Source: Betaproteobacteria bacterium (GTDB taxonomy: Bacteria; Pseudomonadota; Gammaproteobacteria; Burkholderiales; Casimicrobiaceae). Taken from it: a DNA stretch of 64,000 nt. The notes below the pieces were generated by a model that was not told the DNA's origin, searched no databases, and saw only the letters and a list, made by a program, of their open reading frames with translations. Every line of letters starts with the position of its first letter. The first letter of the stretch is position 1. Both the position numbers and the translations under genes were made by a program. Shown here piece after piece: positions 17,793 to 26,123 of this stretch. Location: NCBI GenBank assembly GCA_016861105.1, contig BOKS01000002.1:248001-312000 (forward strand). Reading direction: 5' to 3'.

Positions 17793-18637
17793 GGCGCGGC
17801 GTGCGCGTGGACGACGATGCGCTCGGCGCGCGGCAGCCAGTCGCGCGCGGCCTCGACCGGCAGCTCGTAGAACACGGTGTTGCCGGCGCGCCAGTGGGGC
17901 AGCGCGGAATCGGCGCGCGGCGCGGCCTGCGGGCGGCCGCGGCACGGCGCGGGGCACGGCGCGGCGAAGGCCTTCGCGAAGCCCCCGCCGTCCGGATACA
18001 GCGCCGCCTTGAGCGGGCAGCCGCGGCCCGACGCGGCGTAGGTGAACGGCACGTGCAGCGCGCGCGCGAGCGCGTCCTCGCCGCCGGCCTGCAGGCCGTC
18101 GCCGAGGAAGCCGCCCTCCAGGTCGGCGTCGCTCTCCAGCGCCGCGACGCCGAGCGCGCGCAGGTGCGCACGCACGCGCGCGTAACGCGACACGTCGTGC
18201 GTGGCGGGGCCCTGCGGCGCGTCGCGGTACGCGCGCGGATCGCGCAGCGACCGGTTGAGCAGCCGTCCGGCCCGGCGCGGCCACGACGGGTGGCGGTCGA
18301 GCAGCAGTTCGAGCACCCCCCAGTCGTTGAAGACGACGTCCGGCCGCCAGCCGCCGGCGCCGAGCGCGTCGAGGAGTGCCGCCGTGCGGGCGAGGCCCGC
18401 GGGCGACACGAGCGGGGTCATCAGGGTCGCCGCCAGCCCCTCGTCGCGCGCGCGGGCGCAGAACGCCCCGGCCTCGTCCGCATCGGGCAGCCGGTCCTCG
18501 CAGAACTCGGCGCCGAAGTAGAGCGCGGCCTTCGGACCCTCGGGCATCAGGTCGCGCCACGCCGGCGGCACGAGCGCCTGCGGGTCGGTCAGCGGGTCGG
18601 CGGGGCTTGCGAGCCGCAGCCCGTACTCGGCGGCCAT
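17789..18637 (-). CDS. UbiV-like U32-related protein (candidate hydroxylase partner)
   Basis: 282 residues with weak but patterned similarity to UbiV: AALYFGAEFCEDR near residues 37-49, VVFNDWGVLELL near 101-112, GRLLNRSLRDPRAYRD, and HVPFTYAASGRGC near 195-207. Cysteines 46, 207, 228 and 232 mirror the UbiV cluster ligands (39, 180, 193, 197), including the final C-x3-C. Its stop overlaps the start of the UbiU-like gene, as for an obligate pair. It begins only four bases after qhpB. The most economical reading is a second subunit of an iron-sulphur hydroxylase acting on the gamma-subunit tryptophan; this is inference from context. Confidence 0.7.
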   Translation of the reverse strand: MAAEYGLRLASPADPLTDPQALVPPAWRDLMPEGPKAALYFGAEFCEDRLPDADEAGAFCARARDEGLAATLMTPLVSPAGLARTAALLDALGAGGWRPDVVFNDWGVLELLLDRHPSWPRRAGRLLNRSLRDPRAYRDAPQGPATHDVSRYARVRAHLRALGVAALESDADLEGGFLGDGLQAGGEDALARALHVPFTYAASGRGCPLKAALYPDGGGFAKAFAAPCPAPCRGRPQAAPRADSALPHWRAGNTVFYELPVEAARDWLPRAERIVVHAHAAP

Positions 18638-18641
18638 CGCG

Positions 18642-19643
18642 TCACTTCGGCAGGCGGCGCAGGTCCATGCCGTCGGAGGCCATCTGCAGCACCTTGAGCG
18701 GCTTGAGCGTCCGCGCGTCGTAGACCGTCAGCGTCGAGCCCCCGCCGGCGACGTAGACCTTGCGCCCGTCGGAGGACACGTTCACGCCGTAGCTCGTGCC
18801 CTCGGCCACGGGCACGGACCGCGCGTAGGTCTTCCGCGCGAGGTCGATGACCGTGAGCTCGTCCATCACGGCGTAGGCGAGCTTGCGGTCCGGCGCCAGC
18901 ACCACGGAGTAGGCCATCACCGGATCGCCGCGGAGCGGCAGGTCGTCGATCGCGCCGCTCTTCTGGTCGACGATCAGCAGGCCCATGTGGGTGGCGGTGT
19001 AGTAGTTCATGCTCGCCACGCCGCCGTTGTCGAACGTGTAGTCCCAGAACGGCAGGATGTTCATGCCGCGCCCGGCGAGCGGCCGCGTCGCGACGACGGC
19101 GAGCTCGGGCTGCGTCGTGTCGATCGTGTACAGCGCCTGGCCGAACGCGTAGAGCTGCGCGCCGCCGCGCACGGCGACGAGGTGCGCCACGCCCCACGGC
19201 ACCTCGACGCTGCGCAGGATCTTCCCGGTGGCGAGGTCGAACTGCGCGACGACCGGCCTGCCGACGATCGCCTCGCCCTTGTCGGCGCGGCGCGACATCA
19301 TCGCGCCGTAGGCGCTCGTGCCGTCGGCGGCGAGCGCGAAGCCGAACATGAAGCGCTCCCAGCCGTCGGAGGCGAGGTCGATCGAGGCGACGACCCGGTT
19401 CGTGGCGAGGTCCACCTTGTGCACGTGGCGCCGGTTCGCGGCGACGTACATGAACTTCCGGTCGGGCGTGACGTCGACCTCGCGCACGGCGCCCTTGATC
19501 GGGATGTCGGCGACAATCGTGTCCGCGTCGCCGTCGACCACCTGGACGACGCCGTAGCCGAGGTAGTAGAAGCGGTCGCCGGCCGCGGCGGGCAGCGCGT
19601 GCGCCGCGGCGAGCAGCGCGAGGGCGGCGAGGACGATGCGCAT
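18642..19643 (-). CDS. qhpB: Quinohemoprotein amine dehydrogenase beta subunit
   Basis: Periplasmic seven-bladed beta-propeller subunit of QHNDH, 333 residues with a signal peptide (MRIVLAALALLAAAHALPAAA, cleavage near residue 21). Repeating blade motifs are visible: VDVTPDRKFMYVAAN, GFALAADGTSAY, VVLAPDRKLAYAV, VNVSSDGRKVYVAGG. Length matches the known subunit (about 337 mature residues). ATG 19643 was chosen over upstream starts because AGGAG lies 7 bases before it and it begins the signal peptide. A long inverted repeat fills the 208-base gap between it and qhpC. Confidence 0.9.
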   Translation of the reverse strand: MRIVLAALALLAAAHALPAAAGDRFYYLGYGVVQVVDGDADTIVADIPIKGAVREVDVTPDRKFMYVAANRRHVHKVDLATNRVVASIDLASDGWERFMFGFALAADGTSAYGAMMSRRADKGEAIVGRPVVAQFDLATGKILRSVEVPWGVAHLVAVRGGAQLYAFGQALYTIDTTQPELAVVATRPLAGRGMNILPFWDYTFDNGGVASMNYYTATHMGLLIVDQKSGAIDDLPLRGDPVMAYSVVLAPDRKLAYAVMDELTVIDLARKTYARSVPVAEGTSYGVNVSSDGRKVYVAGGGSTLTVYDARTLKPLKVLQMASDGMDLRRLPK

Positions 19644-19684
19644 CGCGTGGCTCCTAGCGGAATGTAACTTCCAAGTCGCGAGTG

Positions 19685-19789
19685 CCTGACGGGCGATTCG
19701 CGCCGATCGCATTGTTGGCGGACCTCGCAAGGGGAAGCGCCCTTGCTTCGGTTCGCCGTCGCGCGCTCGACGCGAATCGCCGCGTCAGG
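19685..19789. repeat. Long inverted repeat with inner hairpin between qhpC and qhpB
   Basis: Arms 19685-19702 (CCTGACGGGCGATTCGCG) and 19771-19789 (CGCGAATCGCCGCGTCAGG) pair over 18 bases with a single bulge. The 68-base loop holds a second perfect 7-bp stem, GCAAGGG/CCCTTGC, at 19727-19733 and 19740-19746. As RNA this would be a stable nested structure in the qhp transcript. No T-tract follows on the minus strand, so it is more likely an mRNA stabiliser or processing site, or a relic of a small mobile repeat, than a terminator. Confidence 0.7.
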
Positions 19790-19851
19790 TCACCGGTTTC
19801 CGATGCGTCGCGTTTCGTCATCCTCGCTCCCGCCTTGACTGTTACCGCCCA

Positions 19852-20175
19852 CTAGTCGTACTTGAGGTTGCGCCAGTCGCGCGCGACGTTGGGGCACTGC
19901 TCGTCGAACTCGCGGTGGTTCGTGAGGCCGTCGGGCATCTGCGCGGGCCACCAGCAGTCGCCGACGCAGCCGTGGAAGTCGCGCGCCGACGCCTGGCAGT
20001 TGCCGACCGGGTAGGTCGGGCGCGGGTTCGTCTCCCATCCGGTGTCGAAGATCGTCGTGCAGCCCTGCGGCACCTTGCGGTCGGTGAGCGCCTGCGCGGT
20101 CGGCTGCTCGCCGTCGGCGAGCCGCTCGATCGCCCGCGCCTTCTCGTTCAGGGCCTGGATCGCCTTCTTCCTCAT
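19852..20175 (-). CDS. qhpC: Quinohemoprotein amine dehydrogenase gamma subunit (CTQ-bearing precursor)
   Basis: A 107-residue ribosomally made precursor that carries the cysteine tryptophylquinone cofactor. Numbered from the start Met, the known cross-link spacings are all kept: Cys39-Glu48 (9 apart), Cys60-Asp66 (6), Cys74-Asp82 (8), and the cofactor pair Cys70-Trp76 (6), within HGCVGDCWWPAQ. Residues 1 to about 32 form the N-terminal leader, to be removed by QhpE. An additional Cys94 has no known cross-link role. GGAG precedes the ATG by 7 bases. It follows the maturase gene qhpD. Annotation pipelines can miss this short gene; here the evidence is strong. Confidence 0.95.
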   Translation of the reverse strand: MRKKAIQALNEKARAIERLADGEQPTAQALTDRKVPQGCTTIFDTGWETNPRPTYPVGNCQASARDFHGCVGDCWWPAQMPDGLTNHREFDEQCPNVARDWRNLKYD

Positions 20176-20198
20176 CGTGGTGCTCCGCTGGAGTGAGG

Positions 20199-21587
20199 TC
20201 AGCCGCGCGCGCGGCGGTCGATGAACGCGAGCACCGGGCCGTCGCGCCGCAGGCCTGCGTAGGCGGCGAGGCCCAGCGCGGTCCAGCGCCGGACGAACTC
20301 GCAGCTCCCGCCCCGCGGCAGGCGCAGCGCGTGCTCGCGCAGCCGGTTGTCGTGGTGGCAGCCGCCGGCGCACAGGCTGCGCACCCAGCAGGCCGCGCAG
20401 TCCCCGGCGCGCACGCGCGCCTCGCCGTCCAGGTAGTCGCGCAGCCTCGCGTGGTCGATCCCGGTGTCGAGGTCGCCGACGCGCAGCGCGTCGTCGCCGG
20501 CGAAGCGGTGGCAGGGGTAGTACGTGCCGTCGGCGTCCATCGCGAGGTAGCCGAGGCCGGCCCCGCAGGGCACGTCGCGCACGTCGCCGGCGTGCAGCTT
20601 CGCGCACAAATCGAGCAGGTTGGAGAACGGCAGCACGCGACCGCGCGCAGCCTCCGCGGCGAAGCGCCCGGCGAGCGCTGCGAAGCCTGCGATCAGCGCC
20701 TCGTCCTGCGCGGGTGTGGGCAGCAGGTCGGCGCTCACGGGGCTGGCCGGCGCGATGCCGACCTCGAGGAAGCCGCGCGCGACCAGGTGGTCGAACACCT
20801 CCGGAACCCGGTGCCACTGCGCGGGGACGAGCGTCACGCGCGCCGCGGGCGCGCGACCCGTGCGCGCGACCAGGCGCTCCACGCCGGCGACCACGTCGGC
20901 GTAGCTGTCGCCGCCGCCGGCGTGCCGGCGGTTGGCGTCGTGCACGTCGGGCGGACCGTCGATGCTCACCGACACGCCGATTTGGTGCTCGGCGACGAAC
21001 GCGAGGGCCTCGTCGGTGAAGCGCGTGCCGTTCGTCGTCATCGACACGACGAGCCGCTTGCCGCGCGCCCGCGCCGCGGACGCGGCCGCCTCGACGGCGG
21101 CGCGCAGCGCCGGCAGGTTGAGCAGCGGCTCGCCGCCGAACAGCACCAGCGTCACCGTCGCGCGCTCGCCGCTGCCCTCGACCAGTTGCCGCGCGGCGCG
21201 CGCGGCGAGCGCGGGGCGCATCGCGCGCGCCGGCCCGCCGTACGAGCCGCCGCCCGCGTAGCAGTACGTGCAGCGCAGGTTGCAGGCCTGCGCTGCCTCG
21301 AGCACCAGCGTGCCGACCGGGATCGCGGCCGGATCGGGTCGCGGCGGCGGGACGCGCCGTGCGTGCGCCGGGCGCAGCACGCGGCGCCGCGCGAGGGCCG
21401 CGAGCACCTCGCGGTCGTCGCCTGGCACTTCGTCCAGCACGATCGCCTCGCGGCCGCGCCAGCGCCCGATCGCAGCGCGGGTGTCGTCGTCGATGGCGAA
21501 CAGGCTCGCCTGCTCGGCGTCGAACAGCAGCGCGCCGTCCGGGGCGTCGAACAGCCGGAGGTCGGCCCAGTGCAGCGCAGCGCTCAC
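20199..21587 (-). CDS. qhpD: Radical SAM/SPASM maturase QhpD (thioether cross-linking)
   Basis: 462-residue radical S-adenosylmethionine enzyme that forms the Cys-Asp/Glu thioether links in the QHNDH gamma subunit. The N-terminal region (about 1-90) resembles a peptide-recognition domain. The radical SAM cluster motif is ACNLRCTYCYAGGG (CxxxCxxC), followed by LFGGEPLLN and the SPASM half with CGAGLGYLAMDADGTYYPCH and DCAACWVRSLCAGGCHHD. GTG 21587 overlaps the qhpA stop (GTGA). The order A-D-C-B is that reported for QHNDH operons. Very high confidence because substrate, partner subunits and accessory genes are all adjacent. Confidence 0.95.
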   Translation of the reverse strand: MSAALHWADLRLFDAPDGALLFDAEQASLFAIDDDTRAAIGRWRGREAIVLDEVPGDDREVLAALARRRVLRPAHARRVPPPRPDPAAIPVGTLVLEAAQACNLRCTYCYAGGGSYGGPARAMRPALAARAARQLVEGSGERATVTLVLFGGEPLLNLPALRAAVEAAASAARARGKRLVVSMTTNGTRFTDEALAFVAEHQIGVSVSIDGPPDVHDANRRHAGGGDSYADVVAGVERLVARTGRAPAARVTLVPAQWHRVPEVFDHLVARGFLEVGIAPASPVSADLLPTPAQDEALIAGFAALAGRFAAEAARGRVLPFSNLLDLCAKLHAGDVRDVPCGAGLGYLAMDADGTYYPCHRFAGDDALRVGDLDTGIDHARLRDYLDGEARVRAGDCAACWVRSLCAGGCHHDNRLREHALRLPRGGSCEFVRRWTALGLAAYAGLRRDGPVLAFIDRRARG

Positions 21588-23134
21588 CGCAGCCTCGCGA
21601 TGTAGTCGGGCACGGTCACGATCAGCTCCGCGCTCGCCTCGTGCGTGCGCTCGCCGCGCCGGTAGCGCGCCAGCACCTTCACCAGGCCGCTGTTCTCGCC
21701 CTGGTAGGCGCGGCGCGGGTTGGGGGCGTAGTCGACGTGCGGCACGTAGCTTCCGTTGGGCGCGATCGTGCCCAGCCACGTGAGGTCGTCGTCGCCGGGC
21801 CGGGTCGTGGCTTCCGCGAGCCGGAACGTCGCCGCGACCGGGCCCAGCGCGACCGGCTTCGCGCCGCGCCGCGCCGGCTTCGCGTAGGCGATCGCCTCGA
21901 ACTGCACGCCCTCCGCCGGGTAGTGCGTCCCGCCGGACATCCGCGCGCGCCCGAGCGGCGGCACGACGGCGATGTGATCGATCGCCGGGGCGAGCGTGAC
22001 GGTCCCCGCGTCCAGGCCCCTCAGCGTCAGCGCCGCCGTGGCGAGGTGCGCGGCGCTGCTGGTCACGACCAGCTCGACGGCCGTGGGCGCCACGCGCCGC
22101 GCGGCGTGCACGCGGACCGGCGCGCCGGCGAAGCGCACGTCCGCCGCCGTGACGTCCGGCAGGTCGACGCCCTCGACGGTGAGCCGCGTGCGCTCGCCGG
22201 TCACGAGGAAGGCCGGCCACACGCGCGCGACCTGCGGCGTGCCGGACGCGCGCAGCCACGTCGATCGCGACGTGCGGAAGTCCGGCGCGGGCCGGTGCCA
22301 CTCGCCGCCGATGCGCCCGCCGTCGACGACGAAGGCGCCGCGCGTGTCGACGCCGTCGTTGCGGGTGCGCGTGCGCAGCGCGTGGCCGCCGTAGAGCGTC
22401 GCCTCGCCGGCGAAGGACTCGCTCATGCCGTCGGCGTGCGCGGCGTGGCCGTCGATCTTCCACTCGCCGTTGCCGGCGTCGGCGAGCCGCACCTCGCCGC
22501 GCCACGGACCGCGTCCCGGCGCGTAGCCGAACACGGCCCACGTTCCCGCGAGGTCGGGACGCGGCGCCTGCCACGCCGACCCGTAGGGCAGCTTGCGCGC
22601 GAAGTGCGCGAGCGCCGCTTCCGCCTCCTCGACCCAGCGCATCTCGCGCATCTGGAACACGACGGTGGGCACGATGTAGAGGTGGAAGTCGGCGAGCTTC
22701 GCCCACGCCTGCGGCGTCATCCGGTACGAGAGGATCTTGCCGGCCGTGTGGCAGCGCACGCACGCCGCGTAGGCCTTCGCCTCAGCCTCGTCCGCGGGCG
22801 CCTCGACGACCTGCGCGTTGTGCCACAGCGACAGGTAGGCGACCGCGCGCTGCTCGTCGGGCGCGAGGATCTGCGTGGCCGAGAGCTCCTTCAGCAGCCG
22901 GTCCATCTCGCCGGCGCCCAGCGGCATGCCGTGCAGGCGCCGCATGCGGTCGACGATCACCGTCCACTCCTCGGGCGTCGTGCGCATGTCCTCCACGCGC
23001 GGGATGCGGCCGTCGGCCGCGGGCTCGTGGCAGCCGGCGCACTTGCGCCGGACCAGCGAGTCGCGGTCGAAGGCGTGCGCGCCGCCGGCGGCCGCGGCCA
23101 GCGCGAGCGTGACGAGGGCGAGGCGGCGTCGCAT
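21584..23134 (-). CDS. qhpA: Quinohemoprotein amine dehydrogenase alpha subunit (di-haem)
   Basis: Periplasmic subunit that takes electrons from the CTQ cofactor during oxidation of primary amines to aldehydes. 516 residues with a signal peptide (MRRRLALVTLALAAAAGGAHA). Two c-type haem sites are in the N-terminal domain: KCAGCHE near residue 35 and CVRCHT near 130. Three beta-rich domains follow. Size fits the known alpha subunit (about 489 mature residues). The start has an excellent ribosome site (TAGGAGG, 5 bases before ATG) overlapping the stop of the aldehyde dehydrogenase gene. It begins the qhp block. Confidence 0.95.
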   Translation of the reverse strand: MRRRLALVTLALAAAAGGAHAFDRDSLVRRKCAGCHEPAADGRIPRVEDMRTTPEEWTVIVDRMRRLHGMPLGAGEMDRLLKELSATQILAPDEQRAVAYLSLWHNAQVVEAPADEAEAKAYAACVRCHTAGKILSYRMTPQAWAKLADFHLYIVPTVVFQMREMRWVEEAEAALAHFARKLPYGSAWQAPRPDLAGTWAVFGYAPGRGPWRGEVRLADAGNGEWKIDGHAAHADGMSESFAGEATLYGGHALRTRTRNDGVDTRGAFVVDGGRIGGEWHRPAPDFRTSRSTWLRASGTPQVARVWPAFLVTGERTRLTVEGVDLPDVTAADVRFAGAPVRVHAARRVAPTAVELVVTSSAAHLATAALTLRGLDAGTVTLAPAIDHIAVVPPLGRARMSGGTHYPAEGVQFEAIAYAKPARRGAKPVALGPVAATFRLAEATTRPGDDDLTWLGTIAPNGSYVPHVDYAPNPRRAYQGENSGLVKVLARYRRGERTHEASAELIVTVPDYIARLR

Positions 23135-23143
23135 GGTCGCCTC

Positions 23144-24646
23144 CTACACCGCCATCATCACCGACTTCGTCTCGGTGAACAGGTCGATCGCGGCGCGTCC
23201 CATCTCCCGGCCGATGCCGGACTGCTTGTAGCCGCCGAACGGCAGGCTGGCGTCGAGCATGCTGTGGCAGTTGACCCAGACCGTGCCCGCCTTGATCCGC
23301 GGGATCGTGCGGTGCACGCGCGCCAGGTCGTTCGACCAGATCGACGCGCCGAGCCCGTACGCGGTGTCGTTGGCCAGCCGCACCGCCTCGTCGACGTCGT
23401 CGAAGGGCAGCGCCACGACGACCGGGCCGAAGATCTCCTCCTGCACGACCCTCATGTCCTGCCGGGCGTCGACCAGCACCGTCGGCTGCACGAAGTAGCC
23501 GCGCTCGCCCGCGCGGCCGCCGCCGGCCGCCGCCCTCGCGCCCTGCGCGAGCCCGCTGGCGATGTAGCCGCAGACGCGGTCGCGCTGCGTCTCCGACACG
23601 AGGGGTCCGAGCTCGCTCGACGGGTCGAGGCCGGGCCCGAGCTTCATCTTCGAGGCGATGCCCGCGAGGTCGGCGACGACGCGGTCGAACAGCCTGCGCT
23701 GCACGTACAGGCGCGAGCCCGCGGTGCACACCTGTCCCTGGTTGAAGAAGATCGCCTGCGCCGCGCCGGCGGCCGCCTGCGCGGGGTCGGCGTCGTCGAG
23801 CACGATCACCGGCGACTTGCCGCCGAGCTCCAGCGACACGCGCGTCATGTTGTCGACGGCGGCGCGCTGCACCAGCTTGCCGACGGCGGTGGAGCCGGTG
23901 AAGGCGATCTTGCTCACGCCCGCGTGCGCCGCGAGGGCCGCGCCGGCGGTCTCGCCGAGACCGGTGACGACGTTGACCACGCCCGGCGGGATGCCGGCCT
24001 CCAGCACCAGCTCGGCGAGGCGCAGCGCGGTCAGCGGCGTTTCCTCGGCGGGCTTCAGCACGACCGTGCAGCCGGCGGCGAGCGCCGGGCCGAGCTTCCA
24101 CGCGGCCATCAGCAGCGGGAAGTTCCACGGGATGATCGCCCCGACCACGCCGACGGGCTCGCGCCGCGTCCACGCGAAGAACTTCGCCTGCGGGATGAAC
24201 GGCACCGAGACGTCGTGCGTCGTGCCCTCGATCTTCGTCGCCCAGCCGGCCATGTAGCGCAGGAAGTCGACCGCCATCGCCATGTCGACGTGGCGCGCGA
24301 GCATGACCGACTTGCCGTTGTCGAGCGACTCGATCTCGGCGAGCTCCTGCGCGTGCGCCTCGACGAGGTCGGCGAGCTTGAGCAGAAGCCGCTCGCGCTG
24401 CACTGGCGGGAGCGCCGGCCACGGCCCCTCGTCGAAGGCGGCGCGCGCCGCCTGCACCGCACGGTCGACGTCGGCGGCGGCGCCGGCCGGGACCGCGGCG
24501 ATCACCGCGCCGTCGGCGGGATTGCGCACGTCGAGCGTCGCGCCGTCCGCGGCCCCGACCCAGTCGGCGCCGATCAGCATGCGCCGGGGCGCAGCCAGGA
24601 AGGCCTGCGCGGCGGCGCCGATCAGGTGGCTCGTGTTCATGTCCAT
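23144..24646 (-). CDS. NAD(P)-dependent aldehyde dehydrogenase
   Basis: 500 residues, typical of class 1/2 aldehyde dehydrogenases. Motifs: IPWNFPLLMAAWKLGPALA, FTGSTAVGKLVQ (NAD site), SLELGGKSPVIVLDD (catalytic Glu), FFNQGQVCTAGSRLYV (nucleophilic Cys), EEIFGPVV. It lies directly upstream of qhpA, so the obvious role is to oxidise the aldehyde released from amines to the acid. It has no signal peptide and is cytoplasmic, so the aldehyde would have to enter the cell. ATG 24646 has GAGG 5 bases upstream; ATG 24640 is an alternative. Confidence 0.93.
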   Translation of the reverse strand: MDMNTSHLIGAAAQAFLAAPRRMLIGADWVGAADGATLDVRNPADGAVIAAVPAGAAADVDRAVQAARAAFDEGPWPALPPVQRERLLLKLADLVEAHAQELAEIESLDNGKSVMLARHVDMAMAVDFLRYMAGWATKIEGTTHDVSVPFIPQAKFFAWTRREPVGVVGAIIPWNFPLLMAAWKLGPALAAGCTVVLKPAEETPLTALRLAELVLEAGIPPGVVNVVTGLGETAGAALAAHAGVSKIAFTGSTAVGKLVQRAAVDNMTRVSLELGGKSPVIVLDDADPAQAAAGAAQAIFFNQGQVCTAGSRLYVQRRLFDRVVADLAGIASKMKLGPGLDPSSELGPLVSETQRDRVCGYIASGLAQGARAAAGGGRAGERGYFVQPTVLVDARQDMRVVQEEIFGPVVVALPFDDVDEAVRLANDTAYGLGASIWSNDLARVHRTIPRIKAGTVWVNCHSMLDASLPFGGYKQSGIGREMGRAAIDLFTETKSVMMAV

Positions 24647-24668
24647 GGTGTCCTCGTGCGGGGAGGGG

Positions 24669-25634
24669 TCAGGGCGCGGCCATCGGCCGCGTGGCGATGC
24701 CGGCGAGGCCGGCGACGACGAGCTGCCCGCCGGGTCCGGGCGCGACGGCGGCGAGCGTCTGGCGGTCGGGCAGGATCGTGGTGCGGAAGCTCCGCGCGCC
24801 GTCGCGGCTGACGGCGACGGCGCCGCCGAGGCCGGCCAGCACGATCGTCCCGTCGGCGAGCTGCATCGCGGAGGTGAACGACTGCGTGGTGCCGGTGGGG
24901 ACGTCGGTCCACGTCCGGCCGAGGTCGGCCGAGCGCAACGCGTGGCCGCGCATGCCGTGCACGAGCACCGCGCCGTCCTGCAGCGCGAGCCCGCCCCACA
25001 GCGAGCCGTCGTACGGCGTGCGCAGCACCGTCCACGTGGCGCCGCCGTCCGCCGAGCGGAACACGGTGCCGGCCTCGGCGGCGACGAACAGGGTGCCGCC
25101 GGGCCCGGCGAACACGGCGTTGAGGTGGCGGTCGTGGTCGTCGCCCGCGCCCAGCGTCACCGGCGCCCACGTGCGCCCGCCGTCGGCGGTGGCGAGCGCG
25201 AAGCCGAACGCGCCCACGGCGAGCCCGCGCTGCGCGCTGCCGAACCACACCGACAGCAGCACGTTGTCGGCGCCGGCGTCGTGCAGGCGCGTCCACGTCT
25301 CGCCGCCGTCGGCCGTGGCGAGCACGGTGCCGCCGTGCCCGACCGCGTAGCCGCGCTGCGCGTCGACGAACGCCACCGACGTCAGCATCTGCCGCGTGGC
25401 CACCGCCTGCGCCTGCCGCCACGAGCGGCCGTCGTCGTCGGACAGCACGACGACGCCGAAGTCGCCGACCGCGACCAGCCGCGCGCCGGCGCGCGCGATC
25501 GACAGCAGCGGCGCCTTCGCGGCCAGCGGCGCGCGGAACGCGCTCTCGTGGCCGGGCGCCGCGGCGGGGACCGCGTGGCCGGCCGCGGCCGCGAGCGCGA
25601 GCAGCAACCCGGCCGTGCGCAGGGCGGCGATCAC
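24669..25634 (-). CDS. YCF48/BNR-repeat periplasmic protein
   Basis: 321 residues with a signal peptide (MIAALRTAGLLLALAAAAGHA) and a beta-propeller built of sialidase-like Asp-box repeats: SDDDGRSW, TADGGETW, TADGGRTW, SADGGATW, SADLGRTW, SRDGARSF. Proteins of this type often sit beside RND/MMPL, DUF1302 and DUF1329 genes and are presumed periplasmic partners of that system. Starts at GTG 25634, overlapping the TerB-like stop by 4 bases. No catalytic function can be claimed. Confidence 0.85.
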   Translation of the reverse strand: MIAALRTAGLLLALAAAAGHAVPAAAPGHESAFRAPLAAKAPLLSIARAGARLVAVGDFGVVVLSDDDGRSWRQAQAVATRQMLTSVAFVDAQRGYAVGHGGTVLATADGGETWTRLHDAGADNVLLSVWFGSAQRGLAVGAFGFALATADGGRTWAPVTLGAGDDHDRHLNAVFAGPGGTLFVAAEAGTVFRSADGGATWTVLRTPYDGSLWGGLALQDGAVLVHGMRGHALRSADLGRTWTDVPTGTTQSFTSAMQLADGTIVLAGLGGAVAVSRDGARSFRTTILPDRQTLAAVAPGPGGQLVVAGLAGIATRPMAAP

Positions 25635-26113
25635 TCGGACCCCCCGCCGGCGGAGGCGGCGCGCCGCGCGAACGCCTGCGCCCGCGCCGCCTCGCAGTCG
25701 TCGTCGGCGATGCCGAGCTGCCCGGCGAGGCGGTTCAGCAGCGCCTCCTCGAGCGGGGCGAGCCGCCCGTCGGCGTAGACCACCTCCCAGAGCATCGCGA
25801 CGATCTCCGCGCGCTCCTTCGGCGCGAAGCCCTCGCGCACGGCGTGCGCGAAGATCCAGTCCTCGAGCGCCGCGTCGAGCTCGCGCTTGGCCGTGGCGGC
25901 GAGGCGCGCGGCGGTGTCCGCGTCGAGGCCGAAGTGCCCGGCCGCGATGCGCTCGACGGTGGCGAGCTCCTCGGGTCCGAGCCGCCGGTCGCTCTGCGCG
26001 AGCTCGATGGCGAGCGCGACGACGGCGAGCTGCTCGCGCGGGAACGGCGCGCCCACGGTGTCGGCCGTGGGGGCGGGCGGGGCGGCGAGCAGCGCGCGCA
26101 GGCGGTCGAGCAC
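25631..26113 (-). CDS. TerB-like (tellurite resistance/DjlA-type) helical protein
   Basis: 160 residues, all-helical TerB-type domain: LAVVALAIELAQSDRRLGPEEL and AMLWEVVYADGRLAPLEEALL contain the paired acidic loops typical of the family. No signal peptide, no membrane segment. The family is widespread and mostly of unknown function; a metal-binding or scaffold role is usual speculation. Starts at GTG 26113, 10 bases after the RND transporter stop, and overlaps the YCF48-like gene, so it is part of the same transcription unit. Confidence 0.78.
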   Translation of the reverse strand: MLDRLRALLAAPPAPTADTVGAPFPREQLAVVALAIELAQSDRRLGPEELATVERIAAGHFGLDADTAARLAATAKRELDAALEDWIFAHAVREGFAPKERAEIVAMLWEVVYADGRLAPLEEALLNRLAGQLGIADDDCEAARAQAFARRAASAGGGSE

Positions 26114-26123
26114 GGCGTCCCCG

